Source: Runella sp. MFBS21 (GTDB taxonomy: Bacteria > Bacteroidota > Bacteroidia > Cytophagales > Spirosomataceae). From it: DNA of 64,000 nucleotides. Location of the stretch: the NCBI RefSeq assembly GCF_029433105.1, contig NZ_JARNTW010000006.1, positions 230,005 through 294,004 on the forward strand. Reading direction: 5' to 3'. This document shows positions 35,693 to 44,711 of the stretch, in pieces. Each line of letters opens with the position of its first letter. The stretch's first letter is position 1. The translations under genes and the position numbers were made by a program. Under the pieces are notes generated by a model that saw only the letters and a program-made list of their open reading frames with translations, did not search any database and was not told the DNA's origin.

Positions 35693-35786
35693 AGCGTCAA
35701 ACATATGAGTTAGGTGTTGAATACAGATATTACTCGCTCCTTGGCTAACACACTAAACGTTTAAAAAAAACGAAAATTGTGATTTT

Positions 35787-36773
35787 TTATACTTGAGTTT
35801 TTAGAAGTGCAAATTCTTTGGCAAAATAGGTAAGAATTACCTTCGCACCCGCTCGCTTTATAGAGAGAAGCACTTCTATCATCGCTCTCTGTCCATCAAG
35901 CCATCCATTTTGAGCTGCGGCTTTTACCATGGCATATTCGCCAGAGACATTATAAGCAGCAATCGGCAAGTCGAAATTTTGATCCAAGGTCTTGATGACA
36001 TCCAAATACGAAAGAGCAGGTTTGACCATCAAAAAATCAGCACCTTCTTCATAGTCCAGTTCGGCTTCGATAAGAGCCTCTCTTACATTCGCAGGATTCA
36101 TTTGATAAGTCTTCTTGTCACCAAAGCGAGGTGCCGAATCTAGCGCATCACGAAATGGCCCATAAAACGCACTCGCATATTTGGCCGAGTAAGACATAAT
36201 GCTGACGTCAGTAAATCCTTCTGCATCAAGTGCCTTTCTGATATACCCTATTCTACCGTCCATCATATCGCTAGGACCGAGGATGTCGGCTCCTGCCCGG
36301 GCTTGTGCTACGGCCATTTTACCTAAAATTTCGAGCGTTTGGTCGTTCAATATTTTTCCATTTTCGACCAATCCATCATGACCATCACTGCTGTATGGAT
36401 CCATAGCTACATCTGTCATAATAGCCAAATCAGGAAACTTATCTTTTACGGCTTTAAGCGCATCTAAGTATAAGGTACCTTCTCGATAGCTTTCGGTGGC
36501 AAACTTATCTTTTTTATCTTCCGAATAGTTGGGAAACAAATCTATGCACTTGATGCCCAAATCGGTGATTTCTTTTAATTCTTCCAAAAGAGTATCTAAC
36601 GAATACCGATAGATACCAGGCATCGACTTCACCTCACTCTTGACATCTTGTCCATCTAAGATAAACATCGGAAAAATAAGATCATCGACCGAAAGAGTTG
36701 TTTCTTGTACCAACGCACGGATAGCTGCCGACTGCCTATTTCGACGTGGGCGGCGAACAATAGAATAACTCAT
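35787..36773 (-). CDS. hemB: Porphobilinogen synthase (delta-aminolevulinate dehydratase)
   Basis: A 328-residue HemB that condenses two 5-aminolevulinates to porphobilinogen for haem. Schiff-base lysines are in SYSAKYAS (about K198) and MVKPALS (about K250). The metal loop reads DVAMDPYSSDGHDGL: the zinc-binding cysteines of animal-type enzymes are replaced by Asp, so this is the Mg-dependent class common in bacteria. It is 11 bases downstream of the PfkB gene and shares its direction. Confidence 0.95.
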   Translation of the reverse strand: MSYSIVRRPRRNRQSAAIRALVQETTLSVDDLIFPMFILDGQDVKSEVKSMPGIYRYSLDTLLEELKEITDLGIKCIDLFPNYSEDKKDKFATESYREGTLYLDALKAVKDKFPDLAIMTDVAMDPYSSDGHDGLVENGKILNDQTLEILGKMAVAQARAGADILGPSDMMDGRIGYIRKALDAEGFTDVSIMSYSAKYASAFYGPFRDALDSAPRFGDKKTYQMNPANVREALIEAELDYEEGADFLMVKPALSYLDVIKTLDQNFDLPIAAYNVSGEYAMVKAAAQNGWLDGQRAMIEVLLSIKRAGAKVILTYFAKEFALLKTQV

Positions 36774-36784
36774 ACTTATTTTTT

Positions 36785-37699
36785 TTAGATTTGGAAGTTA
36801 GCTAAACTAACAAATTCTTGAACACGAGCCGTAATTTCTTCTTGTGTAAGACCAACGATTCGGTCGGCGCCAAATTTCTCAACACAGAATGATGCCATAG
36901 CCGAACCATACACAATAGCCCGTTTCATGTTGTCGAAGCTAATATCATCAGTGCTTGCAAGATACCCGATAAAACCGCCCGCAAAAGTATCTCCAGCACC
37001 TGTAGGGTCAAAAACTTCCTCTAATGGCAACGCTGGACAATAAAACAGATTATTGCCTTGAAACAACAAAGCCCCATGCTCTCCTTTTTTAATGATAAGT
37101 GTTTTTGGCCCCATTGCCATGATGGTTTTGGCAGCACGACGAAGTGAATAATCGCCCGATAAAATACGTGCTTCTTCGTCATTGATAGTCAATACATCTA
37201 CCAGTTTCAAGACATCTTTGAGGTCATCCATGGCTATATCCATCCAAAAATTCATGGTATCAAGCATCACCAATTTGGGGCGTTTTTCGATACGTTCGAG
37301 TACTGTTTTCTGAATAGAAGGTGCGGTATTGCCTAGCATCAAATACTGACAATCTTGATAAGAAGCCGGAATCAAAGGGTCAAAGCCTTCCATTACATTG
37401 AGCTGTACTTCTACTGTATCGCGGCTGTTCATGTCATTGTGATACTTGCCCGACCAAAAAAACGTTTTTTCCCCTTTTTTGATTTGTAAGCCTTCTGTAT
37501 CAACTCCATGGCCTTGCAAAAGCTCAATCATTTCTTGGGGAAAATCATCTCCTACTACCGCTACTAGCTTATTTTTAGTAACGAAATACGAGGCAGAGAG
37601 TGTAATGTAGGTGGCCGCTCCACCTATGATTTTATCTGTTTTGCCGAAGGGTGTCTCAAGCGCATCAAAAGCAACCGAACCTACTGTTAGAAGACTCAT
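36785..37699 (-). CDS. PfkB-family carbohydrate/nucleoside kinase
   Basis: A 304-residue kinase from ATG MSLLTVGSVAFDALETPFG; an in-frame ATG further upstream gives an implausible hydrophobic tail. GGAATYITLSASYF is the substrate-side signature 1, and DPTGAGDTFAGGF, with the catalytic Asp, signature 2. The sequence is close to sugar/adenosine kinases, but the substrate cannot be fixed by eye. Expressed with hemB, which follows 11 bases later. Confidence 0.85.
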   Translation of the reverse strand: MSLLTVGSVAFDALETPFGKTDKIIGGAATYITLSASYFVTKNKLVAVVGDDFPQEMIELLQGHGVDTEGLQIKKGEKTFFWSGKYHNDMNSRDTVEVQLNVMEGFDPLIPASYQDCQYLMLGNTAPSIQKTVLERIEKRPKLVMLDTMNFWMDIAMDDLKDVLKLVDVLTINDEEARILSGDYSLRRAAKTIMAMGPKTLIIKKGEHGALLFQGNNLFYCPALPLEEVFDPTGAGDTFAGGFIGYLASTDDISFDNMKRAIVYGSAMASFCVEKFGADRIVGLTQEEITARVQEFVSLANFQI

Positions 37700-37875
37700 A
37701 AAGAGAAGATTAAGTAAATGGACTAATTTGAAAAATGAGGAAATTTGAAAATGGAGAAATTGCCACGGCAATCAATCGAAATTAAATGCCTGACACTTAT
37801 CTATTTACAACAAACATTTTAATTTAAAGAACTTTTGGGTTCACTAATTAAAAGTGTATGATTATTTATCAAAAA

Positions 37876-37907
37876 CAAAGGATAAAGCTGTTGAGCCTTA
37901 TCCTTTG
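37876..37907 (-). terminator. Terminator after the TPR gene
   Basis: CAAAGGATAA (37876-37885) and TTATCCTTTG (37898-37907) form a 10-bp stem with a 12-base loop. On the minus strand it is followed by a T tract, about 50 bases past the TPR stop. Confidence 0.65.
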
Positions 37908-37955
37908 ATATGTTTCTATAAAAAACAAATGAGCGAGTGCATTATATCATCTTTT

Positions 37956-38651
37956 TTACTCGGCTGCACTTTCGAGCAATGCTTTGAATTTCTTTGCATT
38001 CAAAACGTCAGAAGATTGAGGATAATCTTCGATAAGGTCTGAATACACCTTGATAGCCTCTTGATTTTTCTTGGCCTTTTCGTAAGCAATACCCAATTTT
38101 ATCATATATGAAGGCGTAAACTGCGGCGTAGGCTTATAGTCTACTGCCTTTTGGTAATAGCTGATTGCCTCTTCTACATTATTTTTTTCCATGTAAGCAT
38201 CGCCAATCAAGGCATATGCACGGCCTTGTAATACTAAATCTGTAGCAGAGAATGCCTTTAAGCGAGTAATAGCCTCGTCAAATTTACCTTGTTTCATAAG
38301 GGCAGAACCTGCTATAAACGTAGCGATATTTCCTGCAGGAGCAGCGCTAAATTCATCCGCAATTTTTTCTACGCCAGGATTTCCACCACTTCCTTTGAGG
38401 GCTTTGTTGAGAGAATCTGCTTCATATGCAAATTCAGCACTATACAAAGCTGCTTGGGCTTCTTCGTCTTGGCTACTTACGTACCAGTTATAGCCAAACC
38501 ATCCTGCCAAACCAACTACCACCACCCCTATTGCTATATATAGCAAACTACGGTTCTTTTCGAGGTTTTTTTCAAACTTGTTTAGCTCGCTTGCTAACCC
38601 CTCTGGGCTTTCCAAAAATTCTAACCCAGAATCTGTGTCTTTATTGCTCAT
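37956..38651 (-). CDS. Membrane-anchored tetratricopeptide repeat protein (YfgM-like layout)
   Basis: A 231-residue protein: a cytoplasmic N-terminus rich in acidic residues, one helix at 36-56 (LLYIAIGVVVVGLAGWFGY), then a periplasmic TPR solenoid (LQGRAYALIGDAYMEKNN, then EAISYYQKAVDYKP and EAIKVYSDLIEDYPQSSD). The layout resembles YfgM, which helps periplasmic chaperones near the Sec translocon. A good promoter lies upstream. Confidence 0.75.
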   Translation of the reverse strand: MSNKDTDSGLEFLESPEGLASELNKFEKNLEKNRSLLYIAIGVVVVGLAGWFGYNWYVSSQDEEAQAALYSAEFAYEADSLNKALKGSGGNPGVEKIADEFSAAPAGNIATFIAGSALMKQGKFDEAITRLKAFSATDLVLQGRAYALIGDAYMEKNNVEEAISYYQKAVDYKPTPQFTPSYMIKLGIAYEKAKKNQEAIKVYSDLIEDYPQSSDVLNAKKFKALLESAAE

Positions 38652-38676
38652 TACTATTGCTTTTCAAATTGGACTG

Positions 38677-38705
38677 CAAAATTAGGAAATCTGTTGAAAG
38701 TCAAA
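38677..38705 (-). promoter_or_regulatory. Promoter of the TPR gene
   Basis: On the minus strand a TTTG (38702-38705) lies 17 bases before TAATTTTG (38677-38684). The spacing is short, but both boxes are present. Confidence 0.4.
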
Positions 38706-39750
38706 AAGAACTATTTGTTTTTTTACTTAATTCTATAAATTCATACACACTTAAGTTGCGATCATCTACGTAAAAATCGGCCGTAACTTTACCCAAACGT
38801 AGCTCATGATGTTTTACTCCCCAGTTTTCAATTTGCTGTTTTGTCACCGCCGACCAATCTATTCCGGTTTTGCTTCCTCTTGCCGTAAATAATACAATCC
38901 GATGTCCTTGTTCATACATTCTATTGACGGCCTCTATCACTGGCCAATTGGGCTGAGATAAATTATAATCATTGTTGGGAGAGAGCTGAGCCACTACTCC
39001 ATCAATATCTACACTAAACGTTCGGATTTGGTCATTACCTGAGTTCTGTTGCAAAATCAGGTGTTCTGCCTTTTCCCAGTCACTTTGTAAATCTATATCA
39101 TTAAATATCTTTTGCACATATCCTCCAATGTTTTTACCAGTCATTGAGTTTTGAGCTACAATCGTATCATATCTCACCACATCAATGTTAGCTGTTTGGA
39201 GATATACTTCAGGCAATGCTTGCCGAGGTTGATTATAAGGGTCGGCTATGCCCTCCAACATCAACAACGGTGCCAAAGTTTTATCGTCCCGTAAAAACCA
39301 CATTTTATAAGGTGTATGGGGCACTGGGCACACTGCTCTTATGCTATCCCATTGAGGATGAGCGAGTAACTCCTCTATCATTTCATCAATTTCTTTTACT
39401 TCCCTAAAAGGAGAAGTAGGCCGTAGATGAACAATGATATCAGGGGTATAATCTTCATTTTTTTGAAGCCATTGAAGGGCATGTTGAAAAACTTCTAAGT
39501 CAGGAGTCAAATCTCCCGAGATTGAATCAGGCCGTAAAAAAGGAACTTCAGCACCGAATGCTTCGGCTATTTGTTGATAATATTCACTATCTGTAGAAAC
39601 AATAACTCGATTGATATACTTTGACGCGAGAGCTTGCTCGATAGAATAAGCCAAAAGTGGCTTGCCAGCCAAAGACTTGATGTTTTTATCAATGATGGAT
39701 TTCGAGCCTTGTCGGGCAGGAATAAGAGCAAGAATTTTTTGGGATTTCAA
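38701..39750 (-). CDS. CMP-sugar synthetase (NeuA-like) fused to a HAD-superfamily domain
   Basis: A 349-residue fusion. Residues 1-235 form an acylneuraminate-cytidylyltransferase-like domain: IPARQGSKSIIDKNIKSLAGKPLLAYSI, then STDSEYY and HLRPTSPFR. Residues 243-345 form a HAD domain with DIDGV (248-252), FTARGSKTG with T289, Lys321 and DD at 329-330. The HAD part resembles capsule-biosynthesis phosphatases. Together they could dephosphorylate and activate an acidic nine-carbon or Kdo-like sugar as a CMP donor. The start is TTG; no in-frame ATG lies upstream. It follows the Wzc gene by 57 bases. Confidence 0.82.
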   Translation of the reverse strand: MKSQKILALIPARQGSKSIIDKNIKSLAGKPLLAYSIEQALASKYINRVIVSTDSEYYQQIAEAFGAEVPFLRPDSISGDLTPDLEVFQHALQWLQKNEDYTPDIIVHLRPTSPFREVKEIDEMIEELLAHPQWDSIRAVCPVPHTPYKMWFLRDDKTLAPLLMLEGIADPYNQPRQALPEVYLQTANIDVVRYDTIVAQNSMTGKNIGGYVQKIFNDIDLQSDWEKAEHLILQQNSGNDQIRTFSVDIDGVVAQLSPNNDYNLSQPNWPVIEAVNRMYEQGHRIVLFTARGSKTGIDWSAVTKQQIENWGVKHHELRLGKVTADFYVDDRNLSVYEFIELSKKTNSSF

Positions 39751-39807
39751 AACAATATAAATAGTTAAGTGGCTTTGCCGATTTTAAAAAAGTTTACCAT
39801 TTCCTGT

Positions 39808-42261
39808 TTAGCTTTTAGGTCTAAACCAACCTTTTATTTTACGCCACAGGCTACGCTTCTTAGTTCCTGAATCTGAATAATAATTATTGGACTTGCCGTA
39901 ATAATCATAACTATACTTGTATCCATAGCCTTTTGAAGCATAAGAAGGGGTGGAAACACTAGCATATAGATTATCTTTATAAAAATCATTGATAATAATC
40001 CCGACCTGTTTTAGCTCTAGCTCATCGGTCATCTGCTGTGCTAAAAGCGGAGCTTCTTTGGAAGAATACAGCCATCTTATCACAAACAACACTAAATCGC
40101 TTTTGCGTAGAAGGGGGATATTGTCAGATACTAGCCCAATAGGTGCCGTGTCTACTATTACAAAGTCATATTGTCGGAGACAATCGTCAAGCATTGCATC
40201 AAAACGGCTTTGCTGAATGAGTTCAGCGGGATTGAAAGGGACGGGGCCGGCGGGGATATAGTCTAATTTATCAATTGCCGAATGCTGTACTACCTTCTCA
40301 TAATTATCTATCTTTCCAGCCAGATAATTACTCAACCCAATTTTATTGTTATTATTAAAAAACCGGTGCAAACGTGACCGCCTTAGATCTGAGACAACAA
40401 TCAGCACCTTTTTATCCACCTTTGTAAGAGAAATGGCCAAATTGATGGTTACAAACGATTTTCCCTCACCTGCCACTTCCGACGTAACCATCAGCAGTTT
40501 CCCTCTATTCTCTTTGATTTCGGTCAGAAAACTAAGATTGGTTCGTATTCCATTGACTGATTCCGAAAACAGTGATCTATTATCCAAAAAATAATGTAAA
40601 TCTTTTTCATTGTTTCGAATCTCATCAGGGTAGCGTTGAATCACGCCCAGAAGTGTGGTGTTTCCATTTTTACCAATTTCAGAAATGTCAACAAACTTAT
40701 TGTTTAAGTATCTCACTAAGAAAATAGAACCCAAGCCAACAATCAATCCCAACAACACACTAAACGACATAATCACCACGGCTCTCGGCGCTACTTTGTA
40801 GGCATTGGTGCGGGTAAGTACGGTAAATGAGGGGAGCATTCCAGCCTTTATGATAGAGGCTTCGATTTCTTTGTTTATCAACAATAAATATATTTTTTCA
40901 TTGACATCTCGGTCATTTTGTAAATACCCCAACTCCCTTTCGACCGAAGGAAGAGCATCTATTCTTTTTTTGAGGAGAGTAAGGTTTTGGGTGATAATCC
41001 TGAGCGTACTTTCATTTTTTTCTTTCTGAACCCTAATATTGCTTAAAATCTGCTCTCGAATACGCTCTATTTCATCATCTGCGGCTTTCACAACGGGATT
41101 GTTTACGCTGAGATTTTTGCCAACGATAAAGTTTTTACGATCCAATATAAGTTTGTTCAGATTTTGAACCAATCCCACCAGCACACCATCGGTGGTATTG
41201 TCAAGTCCAATACTCCCAATATTGACTGGCTCAAAGCGATTATTAAGGCTTTGTTCGAGAAGGTCTATGTACGCTTTTTGTATTTCTAAGGTATTTTTTT
41301 GAGTCTCAAATTGCGTCATTTGTCCCATTACGTCCGACATAGACGCTTGCAAATTAGGCACGGATTGGCGCTGCTTATACACTTCCAGTTCGGACGAAGC
41401 TTTTCTAAGCGCATCGGCATATATTTGGGCCTGTTCCCTAATAAAATTGATGGTCAGATTAGACGATAGCTTTTTTTGTTGCAAGTTGTATTCTTGATAA
41501 GACTCAATCAGTTTTTGTAGAAAATCTTGGGTAAACCTACGATTGGAGTGCGAAAACGACACATTCAGGATAGACATATTGCGCTCAGCTTCATTGACAT
41601 AAATAAGACTACTGAGCATCCTTCTGGTCTGGTTTGGGTCGTTGTAGCTGAAGATATAGTCTTGAGTCAGTCTTGCTACCGAGTTTACTTTGAAACTTAG
41701 CCCTTTGACCGAAATGAGCGTGTCTTTTGACAAATCAAATTTTAGTTCTTCATTTACCTCATCTTCTGGTTTTTCGGTTTTGTAGGTAATGATTCCATCT
41801 TTTTGGATTTGAAAGACCCCAAATCCGTATTCGGAAGCTTCATAAGAGACGATTTGAGCCGTAAAAGGCTGATAGGGATAGATATCTTCTGTGCGAAAAG
41901 TAGATTCGCTATAAAAGGTAAATGGGTAATTAAGTTTTTTGACGGCTCCATTCACGACCTCTTCAGATATTATCACGTACCTTTCTGTAAGATACTTCTG
42001 ACTGGCGGCGGCGTCAGTCTCCAAAAGCTGATTGAGTTCATTAAGCTCCGTTTGTTTTTCGCTGTAACTTAAGAGTACCGAGGATACATAGCGTGAATTG
42101 GATATTTGCAAAAAAACAAAGCAGCCTGCCAGCGCCAACGCCAATGATCCTAATACCCAATACCATCTACTTGCCAATACCCGTACGATTCGTTTGATAT
42201 CTATATTGACAGATGCCTCTGCATACCTATCATACACCCTATTCCAATTCTCATTTTGCAT
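39808..42261 (-). CDS. Polysaccharide co-polymerase/tyrosine autokinase (Wzc type)
   Basis: An 817-residue Wzc-like protein. A Wzz/PCP domain lies between helices at about 33-53 and 490-515, with a coiled-coil-rich outside part. The cytoplasmic BY-kinase has Walker A (EVAGEGKSFV, near 600), Walker A' (VSDLRRSR) and Walker B (YDFVIVDTAP, near 695). The C-terminal tail carries a tyrosine cluster (YKYSYDYYGKSNNYY, about 780-795), the autophosphorylation sites. It sits between the phosphatase and NeuA-HAD genes. Confidence 0.93.
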   Translation of the reverse strand: MQNENWNRVYDRYAEASVNIDIKRIVRVLASRWYWVLGSLALALAGCFVFLQISNSRYVSSVLLSYSEKQTELNELNQLLETDAAASQKYLTERYVIISEEVVNGAVKKLNYPFTFYSESTFRTEDIYPYQPFTAQIVSYEASEYGFGVFQIQKDGIITYKTEKPEDEVNEELKFDLSKDTLISVKGLSFKVNSVARLTQDYIFSYNDPNQTRRMLSSLIYVNEAERNMSILNVSFSHSNRRFTQDFLQKLIESYQEYNLQQKKLSSNLTINFIREQAQIYADALRKASSELEVYKQRQSVPNLQASMSDVMGQMTQFETQKNTLEIQKAYIDLLEQSLNNRFEPVNIGSIGLDNTTDGVLVGLVQNLNKLILDRKNFIVGKNLSVNNPVVKAADDEIERIREQILSNIRVQKEKNESTLRIITQNLTLLKKRIDALPSVERELGYLQNDRDVNEKIYLLLINKEIEASIIKAGMLPSFTVLTRTNAYKVAPRAVVIMSFSVLLGLIVGLGSIFLVRYLNNKFVDISEIGKNGNTTLLGVIQRYPDEIRNNEKDLHYFLDNRSLFSESVNGIRTNLSFLTEIKENRGKLLMVTSEVAGEGKSFVTINLAISLTKVDKKVLIVVSDLRRSRLHRFFNNNNKIGLSNYLAGKIDNYEKVVQHSAIDKLDYIPAGPVPFNPAELIQQSRFDAMLDDCLRQYDFVIVDTAPIGLVSDNIPLLRKSDLVLFVIRWLYSSKEAPLLAQQMTDELELKQVGIIINDFYKDNLYASVSTPSYASKGYGYKYSYDYYGKSNNYYSDSGTKKRSLWRKIKGWFRPKS

Positions 42262-42279
42262 ATAGCTTCCCTAAAAAAT

Positions 42280-43017
42280 TTACCCTAGATGGTTTAGTAA
42301 AGGCAATTGTTGTAATTTATCAAAATAAGGGTTTCCGTTCAAATCTGCCAATTTTTGTAAGTGTCTTATACCATGTGCATCGGTACCTACCGCATCGATA
42401 TAATCGGCATCCAGGAGTTGCTCGGCCATCCGACGCTCGGCCTTGCCATAATAGCCTGTAAGCGACAACAGATTGAGTTGAAAACATACTCCTTTATTTT
42501 TCCAACTCTTCCATTCATTGGGTTTGGTATGCCAATAGCGATAGCGCTCTGGATGCGCTAACACAGGCGTATAACCTTTTTGTTGTACCTCTTCGACAAG
42601 CTTGATGCCCCACGGAAATTGCTGCATCGGCAACTCAAACAATATATATTGAGATTCGATAGGCAAAAGTTCATTCTTTTTGATGAGTCCCAAAAAATTT
42701 TCATCCGCAAAATACTCAGCCGAAGCCTCTAATACCAAGGGGAGATTGTTTTGTAAAATCAGTCGTTCAACTTTTTCGTGAGCTTTTTTGATAGTCTCTA
42801 AGGTATTTTTAAAATAATCAGCTCTTACGTGGGGCGTAGCTACTATTTTTTTAATTCCCAACGACACATACTCTTGCAGCATCTCTAAGGTTTGTTCTTC
42901 GGTTTGGGCACCATCATCAATCCCATAAAGTACATGGCAATGCCAATCACACTGCATATAAGTAAGTGAAAATGCCGAATTAGGAGACGCTTTTGTCCTC
43001 TTGAAAAAAGAAAACAT
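42280..43017 (-). CDS. PHP-family tyrosine phosphatase (CpsB/YwqE type)
   Basis: A 245-residue PHP-fold protein with CDWHCHVLYGIDDGAQ (HxH metal pair), VATPHV and LAHPERYRYW, the trinuclear-metal signature of CpsB. It dephosphorylates the tyrosine kinase. It follows the Wza-like gene by 11 bases and the Wzc-type gene starts 18 bases after it, so both are probably one transcript with balanced expression. Confidence 0.9.
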   Translation of the reverse strand: MFSFFKRTKASPNSAFSLTYMQCDWHCHVLYGIDDGAQTEEQTLEMLQEYVSLGIKKIVATPHVRADYFKNTLETIKKAHEKVERLILQNNLPLVLEASAEYFADENFLGLIKKNELLPIESQYILFELPMQQFPWGIKLVEEVQQKGYTPVLAHPERYRYWHTKPNEWKSWKNKGVCFQLNLLSLTGYYGKAERRMAEQLLDADYIDAVGTDAHGIRHLQKLADLNGNPYFDKLQQLPLLNHLG

Positions 43018-43028
43018 GATTTTGTTGG

Positions 43029-43808
43029 TTAATTTCGCAGTGTTAGATAAATCCCCAATAGCACTGCTACTGTATTGAGAGAGATAACAATAGGTTGTAA
43101 GATACTTGATATTCGCTGATTTTTCACATTCCGAAGACTCCCTTTGGAAGGCGGTATAAAAACGTAATCTCCTTCATAAATACGTATATTAGCCACCAAA
43201 GGATCAGTGATATTTCGGATGTCGTACTCTACCTCGGTTTGGGTTCCTTGGGTAGTGCGTATCAATTTTATGGTCCGGTCGGCAATCGAAAAATCAATTC
43301 CGCCCGCCAGCGTAATCACTTGTCCTAAAGTCATTTTTTCTTCTTCGATCGGTATGACACCCTGCTTAAATACCGCCCCTAATACTCTCACATATAAATT
43401 TAAGATTTCTATATCGAAAATGGGGTTGTTGATAAGATCTTGGTAGCGTCGCTCTACTTCACTGATAGCTTCTGCTTTGGTAAGACCTACAATTTTGATT
43501 CTTCCTATGTGGGGAAGTACAATTTGTCCTAACCTGTCAACGGTAGTTTGATAGGGATTTATGGAGCCAGAGGTTGTGATAGGAGAGCCCGACACCGAGA
43601 TTCCGGCACTTTGGGGATAAATAATCTCAAGAGCATTTAGGTTGCGAATACGCAGCTTATCTCCGACCCTGATTCGGTACTGAGCAGTATCTAGGGCCGA
43701 TATCGATTGATTTTCTATCAGCACTTTTTCAACTTTAGTAGCCGGCGCTGGGCTTTCTTGAGCTACACCATAACAACATACCAGCAAAAATAGGAAAACA
43801 AGTCGCAT
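43029..43808 (-). CDS. Polysaccharide export outer-membrane protein (Wza-like)
   Basis: A 259-residue protein: signal peptide (MRLVFLFLLVCCYGVAQ), then the poly-export domain (YRIRVGDKLRIRNL), a SLBB-like beta region (YQTTVDRLGQIVLPHIGRI) and a C-terminal hydrophobic helix (about 240-256). Bacteroidota Wza proteins form a trans-envelope channel with the PCP partner Wzc. First gene of the operon with a strong promoter 36 bases upstream. Confidence 0.9.
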   Translation of the reverse strand: MRLVFLFLLVCCYGVAQESPAPATKVEKVLIENQSISALDTAQYRIRVGDKLRIRNLNALEIIYPQSAGISVSGSPITTSGSINPYQTTVDRLGQIVLPHIGRIKIVGLTKAEAISEVERRYQDLINNPIFDIEILNLYVRVLGAVFKQGVIPIEEEKMTLGQVITLAGGIDFSIADRTIKLIRTTQGTQTEVEYDIRNITDPLVANIRIYEGDYVFIPPSKGSLRNVKNQRISSILQPIVISLNTVAVLLGIYLTLRN

Positions 43809-43843
43809 ACCAAATTAATGAGAGAGGCTGTGTTACCTCGAAG

Positions 43844-43875
43844 CAAAAATAAGTAAATTGCCTGCTTGACCCAAA
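43844..43875 (-). promoter_or_regulatory. Promoter of the Wza-CpsB-Wzc operon
   Basis: On the minus strand TTTG (43872-43875) is 20 bases before TATTTTTG (43844-43851), a near-perfect Bacteroidota promoter, 36 bases from the ATG. Confidence 0.65.
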
Positions 43876-44039
43876 TACCTCGCTAGATAGGTGGTTTTAA
43901 AGAGGCTATATTTCCATTTATAACAGACTTTTTTTATGAATTGAACAAAAACCCTTAAGCAGCTATCTGGCCATAATACACTTATTTTAAACAAATAACG
44001 ATTAACCGCCGGGCACCCCCTTATGCTTTAGCACTTACT

Positions 44040-44615
44040 ATGTTAAAACCTTTTTATAACGATGCACTTATCGAAGCAGGACTCGACGAAGTAGGAAGAG
44101 GATGCTTAGCGGGACCTGTAGTGGCTGCCGCCGTAATTTTGCCAAAAGATTTTGAACATGAACTTCTCAATGACTCTAAACAGCTTTCGAAATATCAGCG
44201 AAATATCTTGCGCCAAGAAATCATTGATGCTGCCCTTGATTGGGCTATTGCAGAGGTATCTAATCAAGAAATTGATCAAATCAATATCCTAAAAGCAAGT
44301 TTTTTAGCCATGCACCGTGCCATCGACCAGCTTACCTATCGTCCTGAGCACTTGCTCGTAGATGGCAATCGATTCACCCCTTATCCCTTCATACCTCATA
44401 CTTGTATCGTAAAGGGCGATGCTCTGTTTATGAGTATTGCTGCTGCATCTATTTTGGCCAAAACCTACCGCGACGATCTTATGGAGCAACTTTCGTTGGA
44501 ATATCCTCACTATCAATGGGCTCAAAATGTGGGCTACCCCACTCCTGCCCATCGCAGAGCTATCCAGGAGCATGGCAGCTGTTGTCATCATCGTTTATCC
44601 TTTAAGTTGATTTGA
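44040..44615 (+). CDS. rnhB: Ribonuclease HII
   Basis: A 191-residue RNase HII that removes ribonucleotides from DNA. The DEVGRG active-site motif starts at D16, then ILPKDF...LNDSKQLSK and [21 protein letters not shown], with the conserved [11 protein letters not shown] near the C-terminus. Length is normal. Alone between two operons. Confidence 0.95.
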   Translation: MLKPFYNDALIEAGLDEVGRGCLAGPVVAAAVILPKDFEHELLNDSKQLSKYQRNILRQEIIDAALDWAIAEVSNQEIDQINILKASFLAMHRAIDQLTYRPEHLLVDGNRFTPYPFIPHTCIVKGDALFMSIAAASILAKTYRDDLMEQLSLEYPHYQWAQNVGYPTPAHRRAIQEHGSCCHHRLSFKLI

Positions 44616-44711
44616 ATTTCAAAGGATTAGGCTTCTATTTTGACATGGTCTTTGTACCTTTGCTTAAATTTTTCTCCAAATTGTAATTCGTAAATCCAAA
44701 TTGTAAATCCA

